64,000 nucleotides of DNA. Source: Uloborus plumipes. Its lineage: Eukaryota; Arthropoda; Arachnida; Araneae; Uloboridae. Below the pieces are notes generated by a model. The model made no database searches, had not been told where the DNA came from, and worked only from the letters and a program-made list of their open reading frames with translations. Position numbers and translations under genes: made by a program. The DNA is taken from NCBI GenBank assembly GCA_038373865.1, contig JAXGGA010000073.1:1-64000 (forward strand), read 5' to 3'. Positions 44,206 to 56,029 of this stretch are shown here, piece by piece. Position 1 is the first letter of the stretch. Every line of letters starts with the position of its first letter.

Positions 44206-45365
44206 GTGTTTGATATGTTTTTTCAGTTATGTTCAGTACTTTTCAGAAATTCATAACAAAAAAACTGTACGTGCTACAGCTTTTTTACTATTATTTTTGA
44301 ATTCTACATTGCAAAATTAGTCAAAAACAATTAATTTCATCTTTGTTAGGGAAAAAAAGTGAAAATTTGTCGACTAGTGTAATTTTACTTCAGAGGGTTG
44401 GAGTGAATTTAAATTTATTCAGTAGACTCCCTCCCCATTTAAATGCACGGGCATCGCCGTGTGGGTACTGCTAGTACTATTATAAATGCGAAAGTTTGGA
44501 TGTTTGGATGTTTGTTCCTCTTTCACGCAAAAACTACTGAACGGATTTTAATGAAACTTTTACCATAATGTGGCTTATGCATCAGAATAACATATAGGCT
44601 ATAATTTATAACAATATTCGAAAAAGTTCGATTGGTAGCGCTTTTTCATTCCAATTTAAGGTACATTTTTCGCATAAATCCGCGAAGGCTTCTAGGAAAC
44701 TAATTCAGTATTTAGTGCCATCATCTCAACTCTCTGTCGATAGGTAGAATTGCGTGTATCATTTCCGCTTTTCGCATTAAATTTTCGCATTACATGTTCA
44801 AGGCTTTTCTCAAGTCAAATCAAAAAGTAATTTTTTTCCAGCTTCATGGGTAATATAAAGGCTTTTACATAGACATTGGAAACGAATGCGCGCCAGCAGG
44901 CAAACGAGCTTTTACTATGGTTTGTATTTTAAAACATTTTGTAGTCTCAGTTGTAAGTAGAATATTTATCATTAAGACAATGTGTTTTCTATTGTGCTTT
45001 GAGACGTGTAAATATTGTTTTGTAGAATAAATTGCACTCCTTTATTAGTAGATTGTTCACTGCATCAATTATTTTCTTGAGTTTTGTAAATATGTGTTTT
45101 AGAGTATCGGTAACGTAATCGCTTGAAGAGATTGGCAACTGGATTAGGTTCATTATTTTCCAATTTGATGAAGATTTAAATACAACTTAACGGTATTTCT
45201 TAAATATTTTTGCGTCGTTGATTGGTCACTTTCTCTGGGTACTTACAATAGGGCAGTTTCTTAGTATCCGACTGAATTGAAATTTTGCCAAATTTGCTGC
45301 AAGATTTCAATAACTGAGATTCTCCTCGACTTTTTCAACTGACGCCAGTTTTTGTGCCAAAGACT

Positions 45366-45589
45366 ACGTAATAATACTTTACTTTTTACACGACATAACC
45401 AAAATAAAACAATTATTATCTGATATTTATCGACTGGCGGCAAAATCTCAATCATCGATATAATACTCCCACATTTGAAAAGTTGGAGTACCATATCGAT
45501 GATTGAGATTTTGCCGCAGTCGATAAATATCAGATAATAATTGTTTTATTTTGGTTATGTCGTGTAAAACGTAAAGTATTATTACGTAT
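45366..45589. repeat. Inverted duplication inside Helitron C
   Basis: Two nearly perfect arms of about 95 bp face each other around 45481: ATCGATGATTGAGATTTTGC, CAGATAATAATTGTTTTATT and TAAAGTATTATTACG occur on both strands. The related minus-strand copies at 39009-41440 contain this sequence once, so the duplication arose in this copy. Confidence 0.85.
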
Positions 45590-46159
45590 TATTTTTCTTT
45601 TGTTTTCCCATCCCGTATGTATCCATTAAAAACCTTTTTAAAATTATGTCAAAAAGTAAAGTAATCCACATACTAAATTAATAAAACCCTTAAACAAGAC
45701 TAAAATTACCATTAATTTGCATTTTTGCATAAATAATTGCTAAATGTTCCCTATTAATTTCGAAATCATTTAGGATAAAAACTTTTAACGTCATTTTATA
45801 GTCAGCAATAGTATCTCAACATTTGATTTCCATTTCTCTGTGACAAAAATTAGTGACATAATAATACTTAATGTATTTTCATAAAAGTAAGGAGGGGAGC
45901 AAAATTATCCTAGGTATCCCAAAACAGTTACGCAAAAATTTGGCGACATTTTAAAAATTGTCAAAGCGGTGTGTTTTGAGTTCTTTCAGTTCAGGGGAAA
46001 AAAAACAAAGGTGAGTATATAAATTGTTTCTCAATATTACTGACCCAGGCAACGCCGGGTATTTTTGCTAGTCATCAATATTTTGCATAATTAATTTGAC
46101 AGCTCACATGTCTGCTTTGTTATTTACAGCTATTCAGTCAATTTCATTTTCAGTTTGTT

Positions 46160-46492
46160 TTGTTTCACAGAGAGGTGTGGAATCATTTTGACAAAGATGA
46201 CAACATTCGGACAAATAATCATGTCGAAGGCTGGCATTCGAAATTAAATAAAAGAAGATTGCCACACCCTGATGTATATAGCTTGATTGACTTGTTGAAA
46301 AACACAGAAGCAGAAAACCAAGCCCAGCGGATGATGCTATTTTGCGATTCTGCAGAACCACCAGTGCAAAAAGCACAATACAGAAAAATTAACCAACGGT
46401 TGTGCTCTTTAAAATCTCGTTTTCTTAACAACGAAATAACGCTAAAAAGTTATATAGATGCTGCATCTCACGTTATTGCTTTAAAAAAATGA
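46160..46492 (+). pseudogene. MULE-type transposase C-terminal fragment
   Basis: The frame begins at an acceptor-like TTTGTTTCACAG (about 46170) and reads VWNHFDKDDNIRTNNHVEGW, HSKLNKR, HPDVYSLIDLLK and later KSRFLNNEITLKSYIDAASH before TGA. RTNN.xEGWH.xLN followed by HPxxxxLI is typical of the region after the catalytic core of MULE/FLYWCH-associated transposases in arthropods. The catalytic DDE part is absent. It begins about 90 bp beyond Helitron C, and an A-rich tail with AATAAA-like words follows at 46600-46625. Confidence 0.78.
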
Positions 46493-46499
46493 CCGAAGT

Positions 46500-47526
46500 T
46501 TTGTTTAAGGATGGTTAAGGATTTTAAGTCTGCCAGTAAGGTTAAAAAAGGGCTTTTTACTGTAATTCAAAAAATGAATACTGAACAATCCCGAATGTTA
46601 AAATTAAAAAATAAATAAATAAATAATAATGTACACATTTGAGATGCCAAAGAGCGCCAAAATTCGTAAAAATCTGGTCGTGATTTTTTTTTTTTTTTTT
46701 GATATGGCGTTACCCTTCGTTAAAAGTTTCGCCAGATCGAAAGAGAACTCGTTCTACAACAACGGTCGAAGAAAAGTCCCTAGAAAAATCCCTAACCCCT
46801 TCTGAGATAGAGGGGAAGACATCAGCTGTCAACTCAGTGCAACTTAGCTTGCCGGATACCTATTGTTCATTGTTAAGTTCCTTATCGCTCCATTCATAGT
46901 GACAGTCTATGCGAAACGTCTGAACAGGCCAGAAGTGGTATGAACCCCCTCAGGATATAGGGGCAAAGCAAACATCAGTTATTTTTTCTTTCTTCGTGTG
47001 TGAAATTCGGCTCGCTGCTTCCCATTGATGAACTCGATATGGCTTCCACAGATAAAAACTAAATTAAAAACTGCATGGGTTTTGAAAATTCCTTGGGGAA
47101 GGATAGTGGGGCGTTAATAAAAAGTAATGTGTGCTACTAAAAAGTTCATTTATTGTTTTCGTACAGCTATCACTGTTTACTGTATGCCATTTTATCATAG
47201 TTCATATAGGATTTTTTCATAACAAATTAATAAATGTCTCAATGCATCTTATTAATTCAAGCAAGCGCTGCGCTGTTCCAAAAAGATTCTGAACTTCCTT
47301 GCATATAAAACTTTTTAAAAAATTTCTTTATTTTAGCCGGATTGATTTGAGACCAATATTTTTTCCCGCTCTTCTTGCATGATGCCTCAGCATTTTTGAC
47401 TTTTTTTAAAAATTGAACATGAAATTCAGTTCATACTTTCACATTTTTCAATTTGAATTTTTGCATTGTTTTTGCTATTTTGCACCTTCCTTCCTGTCAA
47501 AGGCTGCAAAATAGAAGCTACTCAGT
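46500..47526. other. No gene seen
   Basis: Mixed sequence with a T-run at 46687-46700 and one open frame (46699-46899), Ser/Thr-rich, not recognised and without splice support. Confidence 0.45.
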
Positions 47527-48057
47527 CAGTGCCGGATTACTAAATAAGCAACCTAGGCAGTTGCCTATGGGCCCCGGGGTTTTAAAGGGGCCCCGAGAAA
47601 TCTTGAAGATATCCCTTTTTAACTTTCGATGGCACTGAGCTAAACGTTAAGAACATTATTTGATGCACTATGCGAATATAACTTAAGTAAACGTTTATAC
47701 TTCCATCCAACTTCTTTCTCATCACCAGGGCATAATTTCTACCAAAAGAGTAGCAAGAGCCCAAAAGTAATCACAACTTATATTATCGCGTGAATAGCAT
47801 AAATTTCGCCTAAAATTTCGCAAGTGCAGGAGCTTCACGTCCTATGCAAATTAAGCCTTGTTCACCATTAACACTATTTATACCTGTAACATAATCAATC
47901 ATTAGGATTATGTATTCTATAATAACAATTTTTAAATGATTAAAATATATTTGCACAATATATATCAGTTATTTAAAATCTCATTTATCAAATCCATATA
48001 GTGAAGGGGTCCCTTCATTTCAAATGCCTATGGGTTTCCAAATCTTCAATCCGGCCC
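47527..48057. mobile_element. hAT-like MITE (CAGTGCCGGATT ends)
   Basis: CAGTGCCGGATT at the left and AATCCGGCCCT at the right are imperfect inverted repeats, and GCCTATGGGCC / CAAATGCCTATGGG motifs mirror each other internally. Flanks share AAGCTA but a clean 8-bp duplication is not visible. Noncoding. Confidence 0.6.
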
Positions 48058-48929
48058 TAAAGCTAGTTTACGCGATTTCGTGGACAATGACAAGAAATGA
48101 CATACTTCAGCAAGCTTCCTTAGCATTATTGCATAACAATTTCCCCCGTTGTCTGCTCACGCACTTTAGAATTAATTTATCTGCACGTGATGACGAGCGT
48201 TCGGAATCGAAGTTTTGATTTTCTGTTTTCTTTCTCCTTACAGGCGTCTATTTTTGTTCCAGCAACCTTTTCCCCCTCTTCCGTTTGTGTATCGGTATAC
48301 TCTGCTGGGGCGGGCGTTTGTGTTCGTGTATTCATAGCTTGTTTCGCTGAACTTGTCGATGCTATTTTTACTTGACTGATGTTCACTGCTATCGGATAAT
48401 TCCTCTCGAACTTCCTATTTTGTTGCGCACATTGTTTTAACTACACCCTTAACTAGTTCTCTCTCTCCTTTGCTTGGGAGTGCAAAAAGGTTTTTCTTTT
48501 CAACACTGTGTTAAGAGTTTCTTTTAAATTCAGATTTCTAGTCTTTTGAAATGCTGATTTTTTTTTTTTTAACTTTCTTCTTTAAATTTTCTGATTTTTT
48601 TCTACCCTTTTTATGACTGAGTAGTAAAACCCGGCATGGCGCAAGCAGCCAGTGACGGCGGATGTATTTTTTGCGGGTCATCATTTTATATAAAGGAAAA
48701 ATGACGAATAATACAGATAATAATATTAATTTTGAATAATATATACCCTGATTGATGTATATTCAAACAACTTTCATTTACACATTCTTAAAATTAACAG
48801 ACAATTTTTCATGCTCAATCTATAGACTTCACTTGTGATTTTTAATATTAAATTTGACCAACCTTCTCGTAAAATTGATAAGATACGAGTTATCGGGTTA
48901 AACTTGGCTCGCGGCACTATGCTCGGACC
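48058..48929 (+). promoter_or_regulatory. Candidate promoter and 5' region
   Basis: CG dinucleotides become more frequent at 48160-48320 and 48630-48990 (GGCATGGCGCAAG, GACGGCGGATG, GACGCCGCCGCCGC). Short frames start at ATGs, but only the one at 48930 ends in a consensus donor. A promoter is an inference from composition. Confidence 0.25.
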
Positions 48930-49035
48930 ATGTCTGTCAGCGAGGAAACCGCTCCAGGCTCTGACGCCGCCGCCGCATCGTTTGCAAGCTTAACGAAGAC
49001 AACGAGTTTACAAACTAAAAAAATTCAAAAATATA
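48930..49035 (+). CDS. Candidate first coding exon, unrecognised
   Basis: ATG in good context (CGGACCATGT) starts 35 codons plus one base: MSVSEETAPGSDAAAASFAS, then LTKTTSLQTKKIQKY. The exon ends at a consensus donor A|GTAAGAT. Its GC-rich, Ala/Ser-rich start contrasts with AT-rich flanks, as first exons often do. A strong downstream acceptor, CCATTCCAG (ending 52811), would continue in phase for 16 codons (SYAEVFVAKSCRSKCY) to TAA, giving a 52-residue product. The hAT 49213-51466 would then be intronic. The downstream join is only one option. Confidence 0.4.
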
Positions 49036-49212
49036 GTAAGATTTGAGATTTTAAGTTCAGGCTCAGGTATCACTGATTGCAAGACATAATTCAAAGATTT
49101 GTCGGAATAAATCAAGCTATTTTTTCCAGTATGTTTCGTGCTTGAAAAATTGGAAAAGGCGAATTTGATCAGATATTTTTTTGAGGTGAAATGTAAAATC
49201 CATGAAGATGAG

Positions 49213-51466
49213 CAGAGGCGTATTTGGACGTGAGGCCGCCCTGGGCTTTTGAAACTGGCCGCCCCTTTCCCTTGAGGTGTTGAATTTCAGAGTTGGAAAA
49301 AAAAAGAAAAAAATTATTTACTTGACATAAAATGTATTCTCAAGGTAAACTGTGCATAGCCCGGCCACACAGCTAGTTAAACATGAAATTGGTTGGTTGT
49401 TAACAACCAGCCAATTGGTAAAAGTTCGTCTTTTGCGAATCTCAACTTTTACTACTACAAATCTACTCTTACATTATTATAAATCAACATTTTTAGTACT
49501 TAATTACATTTAGAACTTTCTTTCGAAATTTAAAACCAGTTTTTGAAATAAATAATCTTCACATATTTGTTTCAAAAATGGTTTTAAAATATTAAAAAAC
49601 TTGTTTAAAGATTTAAATGAAAAAAAAAAATGTTACTAGAGCTTATCAACAACTTGCAATTGGAATAAAGTAAACGAATAACGAAATAACAATAATATTA
49701 TCGCCGTTAGTAAGCACTGTATTAAATAAACCGTAAGGACCCGTTTATTACGAGCACTCGGATTTAACGAGCAACATGTTACGGTCCCTTCGTGCTCGTT
49801 ATAAGCCAGTTTGACTGTAGTACCAAAGGCAACTGAAAATATTAACTCAGATTAGTAAAATTTTGCACATATACTTATAATAACATGAGGCAACTTTTTC
49901 GCACTGTTGGAAATTTGAGATTAAGAGAAAAAAAAAAAAAGCTGAACACATTGATGAGAACGTAATAAAGGATTTCAATTACTGAGAAGATAAATTGCGT
50001 GGTACATTACATAACCTCATATTAAGCTGAATTTCGCGAGCCAGAGTACATGTAACCTTTAAATGCAATTAAATTTTGCTAGATAACACAGGAAAACACG
50101 CAAAAAAGAAAAAAAAAAGGAGAGTAGAGAGTAATTTTGAAAGCCTTGCTTTACATCCTTTTTCCAGTTCAAAAAAATTAATTCATTAATTTAAAAAAAA
50201 AAAAAAAAAAATAAATGCACTTAAAAAAAAATAAATTTCTGGAAGAGCACCTTTTCCCCAGCGGTTCAAATCAACCTTTACCCAATTTTACAGCTATAGG
50301 TTAGCACCTATAGCTGTAGGGTCTACTAGGCACGGCAAAAAAGACGTTTTGTACGTTTAAAATGTCGTTTTCAAGTTCGTGGTCTGCAGGTCTCCCGTGA
50401 AATTCTGCTCTTTAGTTAAGTCCTTAAATTGAATTTAACTTTTGATTTTTTGACTTAATTAAGAGCCCGCTTATAACTCCTGCCCCAAATAACAGAGAAA
50501 ATTAGAACAAACCCCGTCTTGAGCAAGAAAAAAAAATATTTTTCTTTTTTTTTGGATGATTTTAAATGTTAAGAGGCTCAGGAGTTTTATCATCCCCCAA
50601 TAAGTCTTTGTGAAGTTTTTGCTCAAAAATTAATTATAAAAAAAGTAATTAGAAACAGAAAAAAGCGCTCGAAGGTGCAAATCCCCCCCCCCCCCAAGCT
50701 AAAAAGGTTACACACATGTAAGTACATATCGCGTTTTCCCACTCCTTATTTCAAAAAAAATTTCAATTTCCCAAACGAAATACTTCTCGCTACGCCTGTT
50801 GGTAATGCTATGCGCTATGGGATCTCCTGTACACAGGACAGTCACAGACACAAGTTCACAATTTTTTTGACGTTACTTCTAAGAAATACATGAAGTTTGC
50901 TTTTTGTTAAAAAATATCATATAGTTTATTAATTCTGGCACTACTACATGTGTGGACATCTATCCTTCTAACAGGAAAGTGATTAGTGAAATGATCTTGT
51001 AAATAACTCTTGTGTTACCTGGAAGTTTCTCATCAGAATCCAAGTGACAGTGCGGTTCCTGCGGTTCACACGATGCAGTAAAAAACTGGTTTTCCATCTG
51101 TTTCTATTTACCCCCCCCCCCGAAACCACCCGAGGTCGCTCACTGCTGAGAATAGAGGGGGTATGAGAAAGAGAGCAATAAATCATCGTGGAAAAGGATC
51201 CAGTGCGGGCAGCTCTTTGTACTTTGGCTTTGACTTTGGACGCCACCACCTCCATGAACTTTGTCCATGTTCACCGCTGCGCCCTGCCAATACAAGGGAA
51301 AAAACCGCTGCCGCCCTGGTGCTAAGAAAAAAAGGTTATTCTCGCTGCCGATCCGCCCTGCTGTCTAAAAAAAAAAAAGTCTTCACCTTGCATGGAAAAA
51401 GTGCCGCCCCCCAATCGTGCCGCCCTGGGCTATAGCCCATTAAGCCCATACGTAAATACGCCACTG
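49213..51466. mobile_element. 2.25-kb hAT element (CAGAGGCGTATTT ends)
   Basis: The ends CAGAGGCGTATTTGGACGT and the partly diverged complement closing AAATACGCCACTG are flanked by an exact 8-bp duplication, AAGATGAG (49205-49212, 51467-51474). GGCCGCCCTGGGC and GCCGCCCTGGGC occur just inside both ends. A Helitron-like 3' end (GCCCGGCCACACAGCTAG, ending 49376) lies inside. No transposase frame survives. Confidence 0.93.
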
Positions 51467-52092
51467 AAGATGAGTTTATAGCATTTTATAATCACCAAAT
51501 ATAAGTTATTTAAAAATAAATACATAAAAAGCACACACACATTGATGTTTAATTTTGAATGTATATTTTTAAAATATCTGGAACCATTCACAATATGAAT
51601 ATTACTCGCATAAATGCTTTTTAGCGAGCCCATTTTCGTTTGGCATTCACAGCTCAATTTACTCCTGTAAAGGAGACATCTGAGAGATCATGCGGGGGGG
51701 GGGGGGCGCTGCAGGACGGATATCGGAGTCTATTCCTTTCCCGAAAATCAAGCCATTCGAAAAATAAGCTTTAAAAACAGCTCTTAAGCAACCTCTTCCT
51801 CCAAATGAAATAAGAAAAGTTTTGGAATTCGTAAGTTTTGCCCTTGATTTTCGATAGCGTGTATTTTGTTATTTCTATGGAAAATAAGTAACCTGTCCGA
51901 AAGTCTGAAGAATGAATTTTAATCAGAAGTGACTTGAGTTTTTGAATAAAGTTTGCTGAATTCCCGAAGAAGTATATTTAATACGAGTTGACAGGTGTAA
52001 CTAAAATTGAAATGTATATAAAATTGCGAGAGACCATGAAAATTCTTTAGCTAGGTATAATGCTTTTTCCTTTTCATTCCCCCTGAATATTT

Positions 52093-52268
52093 TTATAGTG
52101 AGCAAGAAAATAATATTGCGTATTTGCATGTTGCTCAACACGGATTTAATTTGCATTTTCCACCTCGTTTAAAAATATATGCTTATAGTGAGCAAGAAAA
52201 TAATATTGCGTATTTGCATGTTGCTCAACACGGATTTAATTTGCATTTTCCACCTCGTTTAAAAATAG
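52093..52268 (+). repeat. Exact 90-bp tandem duplication, open in one frame
   Basis: The unit starting TTATAGTGAGCAAGAAAATA occurs twice with a 90-bp period and no differences over at least 83 bp. The length is a multiple of three, and both copies stay open on the + strand (YSEQENNIAYLHVAQHGFN...FPPRLK) between TAA near 52063 and TAA near 52276. There is no ATG. It could be part of an exon or a recent slippage event in noncoding DNA. Confidence 0.8.
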
Positions 52269-52276
52269 TTTTCTAA

Positions 52277-53579
52277 TAAGGGGGTTAATCACGCTCTGAG
52301 AAGAAACAATGAATAGATGAAAAAGAGAAGGGGTCGGAAAACTAGGCAACACTCCGTCTACAGAAGTCGCAAGGACGTCTGATGCGTGAGTTTTTCTCTG
52401 GTATTTTCTTTGGCACCCACTACAAGCCTGATGACATCAGGAGGCGACGACGCCATAAAGCGTAGTTTTTCTCTTTTTGGCGAATGCGCTGTAGTTTCCT
52501 AAAATGTTTCATCATCTCTTCCCGAAGGTGAATGGATATTTTTTGCGTTCGTTCACTCGAACGTTTTGTATTTTTCTTTCTGATTTCCTATTTTGGGTTC
52601 CTTAACTGTGTTGCGTGAAAATTTTGAGAAGTACGGGTAGTAATACGTATTATATATTTGTTTTAATTTAATTCTAAATTGATAATCACCAACGTTACAT
52701 CAACGTTTGCACCGCCCCCTCCCTCCGTCTACTGTCTTCCTGTCGTGATTTTTTTTAAATTGTTATTTACGTAAACTTGTTTACGTAACATTTTTCCTTT
52801 TCCCATTCCAGAAAGTTATGCAGAAGTTTTTGTTGCGAAGTCCTGTCGTTCTAAGTGCTACTAATTTCGCTGTTCTTACAAAATGATCGCCAATAGGATT
52901 TCATATAGTGAAAAAGCCTCCCAACTCCCCCTCAAATATCTGAATGGTGAAAAATTGTTTGAATTCTCAAAAAAATGCATTTCAGTTTGAACTTTTTTTT
53001 TCCTTATTTGTAAAGAATTGTATCTTTTGGTGGTTGATTTTTGTATATTTCGCCGACAGTGTTATTGCTTATGGTCGATATTCAACCCGTTGTGTTCAAA
53101 TCTTGTGAGATTTTTCCACCCCACAGAACATTTCTGTAAAAATTTTGCTTAAAAATGACATTAGACCTAAAAAAATAAAATAAAAGTAAAATCCCGTGAA
53201 GCCCACAGTGCACACATGAATATGATTCGAATGAGTTCCCCCATCTTAAAAAAATGATGTGAACCCAATACTATTTCCTATAAGTCTATTAAAAAAAATA
53301 TTTTTTTTTTTTTGAACAACTGAAAATAATGGGTAAGTGTACTCATGTATGCGCGTTAGAAGCAATATTTCTTAAATGAATAGCTTTTCAAACATTTTCT
53401 ACTCCTGTAAAAGATGGCAAACATAGAGAATGTAACATAAACAAAGGCGACTTTTTTTTTTAATTTATTATTATTTTCTAAAGCGTCTAAAATTTGAGTT
53501 TGGAGCAATAAAAACTAAATGGAAAGAGTAGCAAGAGAAGCATTAATTAATCACTAGAGTGCCTTAGAGTGAACATATA
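52277..53579. other. No confident gene
   Basis: Mixed spacer with a mildly CG-rich patch at 52320-52500 and poly(T) and poly(A) runs. The acceptor at 52811 is the only exon-like signal. Confidence 0.4.
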
Positions 53580-53960
53580 TTGAAAATACTTACACCTTTA
53601 GCTTGGTGTCAACCGATGCAAAAAACTCTTAGAGATTGATTTTCTGAATACCGATAATTTAATTAACTGATTGCATGGGAATCTCGTGAAATAACGCCAA
53701 TTCAAACTGACACAGAATTTGAAATTCAATTTTTCGCCAAATTAATTGGCACCAAAAATTTGCTGGCTGAATTCTTGGCGATATATAGCCTAGTGTTTGC
53801 CAAATTATGCCATCACTTCTGTCTGCCTTCTCAATTTGCCTCTAAAAGCGTGAAAAAAAAAAAAAAAAAAAGGAATATCCAAATGCAATCAAGAGAGGAG
53901 GTACACAAGTAGACCCCATACAGACCCTGTATGCGAAATTTCGAACTTATTCCAATAATA
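53580..53960. repeat. ACTTCC repeat family, partial copy
   Basis: It shares ordered motifs with 34680-35050 (ACGCCAATT..., TTTTCGCCAAATT, TTGGCGATATATAGCC, GCCATCACTTCTGTCTGCC, GTACACAAGTAGACCC) but lacks recognisable ACTTCC ends. Confidence 0.6.
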
Positions 53961-54380
53961 ACTCTTTTTAATAAATAACGTCTCCCTGTGGGACTTCAAT
54001 GATTAAATGCTCCGGGTTTGCAAATTGAAATGAAGAAAACAAGGAAAGATACAGCTCTTCTCTGGTAAGTTAACCTCCGACATTGACTATGTGTACCTCT
54101 TTTTCGGGTTGTATGGAAAGACAATTGCCGCGGGGGGATTTGATCTGGAATACTTTTGAAAAACAACTACGAAAGTAAACCAACTCGATTCAGTCCCGAT
54201 TACCCTGCTCTATTACTTGAAAAATAGGTAATCATCGTCAAAGTTGGAGGTCAACTCACAAGAGCAGCACTATTTTAGGCAGCGGAACGATATACAGAAA
54301 ACGAGTTAAATATATTACAATTCGTCCTGTTTTTTCTAAAAATCTTACTTCCTCTCCTTTTGCTTCTCACTGTATCATTC
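53961..54380. other. No gene seen
   Basis: Spacer between the partial ACTTCC repeat and the hAT MITE, without frames or repeats I recognise. Confidence 0.4.
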
Positions 54381-55176
54381 CAGTGGTCGGAAGTAGCGCG
54401 CTACAAGTAGCGAAACTACTGTAGTAACTACATTTTTTAGTAGTTTGTAGTGTAGCGCACTACTTAAAAAAAAAGTAGAGTAGCGAGTAGCGCGATGCAA
54501 AAAAGGAGTAGTTTGTAGCGATTTCTAGAAACAACTTTTAAATTAAATAAATAAATAAATAAATGAAAAAAAATTTTTGAAAAGAGAACGAAGGAAAAAA
54601 AACAAGGTTTAATTGACTCTGACTGGTGCAACTCTTGCACGAGTACAGCAACGTATGTAATGAGAAATAAGAACCATAAAAATATGAGCTGATCTTAGAT
54701 ACATCATTTTGACGAAATACATTCTATCTGTTTGATGTCATTGGTTTGTTTGGCATCATAATTTTTATATTCCTCCAAAAAGTTTTAATGTTCATAATAA
54801 TTCCCTGGCAAGAAATTAAAAAAAAAAAAATGAAAGGTGAATTATAGGAACAAAAAGGAAAAGTAACAAATAAATTCAAAGATAATTCCTAGTTCTATTC
54901 CATATCCAAATGAGTTAATTTATTAATGTAAACCATTTTTCTAATTTTTTCGGTCAATCCTCAAACGGTGCATGTTTTTTATTTATTTATTTTTTAAAAG
55001 AGTAGCGAAGTAGCGACTAAAATTCAAAAGTAGTTTGTAGTCGCTACATTTAAAAAAAGTAGTTGTAGTTAATTACATTTCTAACAAAGTAGTTGTAGTT
55101 GTAGTTAACTACATTTATAACAAAGTAGTTGTAGTTGTAGTTCGCAACAAAAGAAATGTAGTTTTTCCAAACACTG
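54381..55176. mobile_element. hAT MITE (GTAG/CTAC family), copy 3
   Basis: It begins CAGTGGTCGGAAGTAGCGC, as in copy 2, and ends TTTTTCCAAACACTG. Flanks ATCATTC (54374-54380) and ATCATTAC (55177-55184) fit an 8-bp duplication with one base lost. At 796 bp it is about 200 bp longer than copy 2, from an extra segment around 54610-54840. Noncoding. Confidence 0.88.
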
Positions 55177-56029
55177 ATCATTACAACATTATTAAGTCGT
55201 CAGTCATACTCGATTTTCAATCTGTCCTTTCAAATGTATGTAAATGAGAGGCAATTGTATTTGTGTGTTCACGGTTGAGGAAACTTCGCCGTCGGCGGAT
55301 TTCCGCTGTTTTGGAAATTTTCGAATTTGATATCACATAAATTTCCTTGTGACTTGTAAAAAGTGGAGTTTCTGTATGTTTAAAAGACAGTTTCAGAAAT
55401 TTTTGGGGGATGCAAACTCACGCTCTACACTTGGAAAGGGACATTCCACAAAGGATTTCGCGCTTTGATGGGAAGGGGCTCGTAAAATTGTGATAATTTG
55501 TGACAAGTGGAGGGAGTAGAAAAAAGTGACAACGAGTTTTTTATATTTTTTTATTGGAATATGTTTATGCAAAAAAGCGTGACATATCATAAAAGGGAGA
55601 AGGAGAGGAGGGAGGGAGTCGAAAGGAAAAAAAATGTCGAAAAGAAAAAAAAAGTGAAATCATTTATGGGCAGCCTTTATTTTATACATGAAATTTCTTT
55701 CGAAGAGAGATAGAGAGGGGCGAAAGAGGCCTCTTCGCTGCTTCCCTATTGTTTTAATTAATACTTTTGCAAAATCTTAGCAAAATATTTCACCACTGGT
55801 ATACCAGAAAGATCAGGTTGCTTTCTCAAGAATTTACGATTAATTAGCTAGATGATAGTTTTATCGATTTCTGTGGTAAAATTTATGCAAAACGGGGCTT
55901 GGCTTGGAGTGTGCGAACTCGGAATTTTTGAAACTAATTTGGTACTGATTAAATGTGAAAAGCTAAATTAGTAAATGTTGTTAATTGATGTCGTTGTTTA
56001 TTGATTGCACCGTGAAATCTCTGATTTTT
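55177..56029. other. No gene seen
   Basis: A purine-rich tract (55590-55720, GGAGAAGGAGAGGAGGGAGG) gives a basic low-complexity frame that is not a credible protein. The rest is AT-rich. Confidence 0.45.

Larger units (their letters stand above)
37243..44474 (+). mobile_element. Helitron 2, same family, expanded by nested insertions
   Basis: The 5' end TCTATATA is interrupted at once by the MITE 37251-37467, then resumes TATAAAGATGACGGTG. The first 580 bp parallel Helitron 1 closely. The 3' end GCACGGGCATCGCCGTGTGGGTACTGCTAG (ending 44474) belongs to the same family. Inside are minus-strand Helitron C copies (39009-41556), a pogo-like MITE (41933-42954) and a fold-back repeat (43422-44205). 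Confidence 0.8.
35773..46071 (+). mobile_element. Helitron C split by a Helitron block
   Basis: The 5' hexamer TCTTAA (35773-35778) is separated from its continuation TACTATTATAAATGCGAAAG (44475) by 8.7 kb of other Helitrons. Minus-strand copies of the same family at 39009-41556 show the uninterrupted start, TCTTAATACTATTATAAATG, proving the join. The 3' end is the hairpin CCCAGGCAACGCCGGG followed by TATTTTTGCTAG (ending 46071) and T. The split is between A and T, the normal Helitron target. The element is non-autonomous. Confidence 0.85.

Noticed and set aside
55507..55713. Basic Glu/Lys/Arg-rich frame
   Set aside because: It arises from a purine-rich low-complexity tract and has no splice or domain support.
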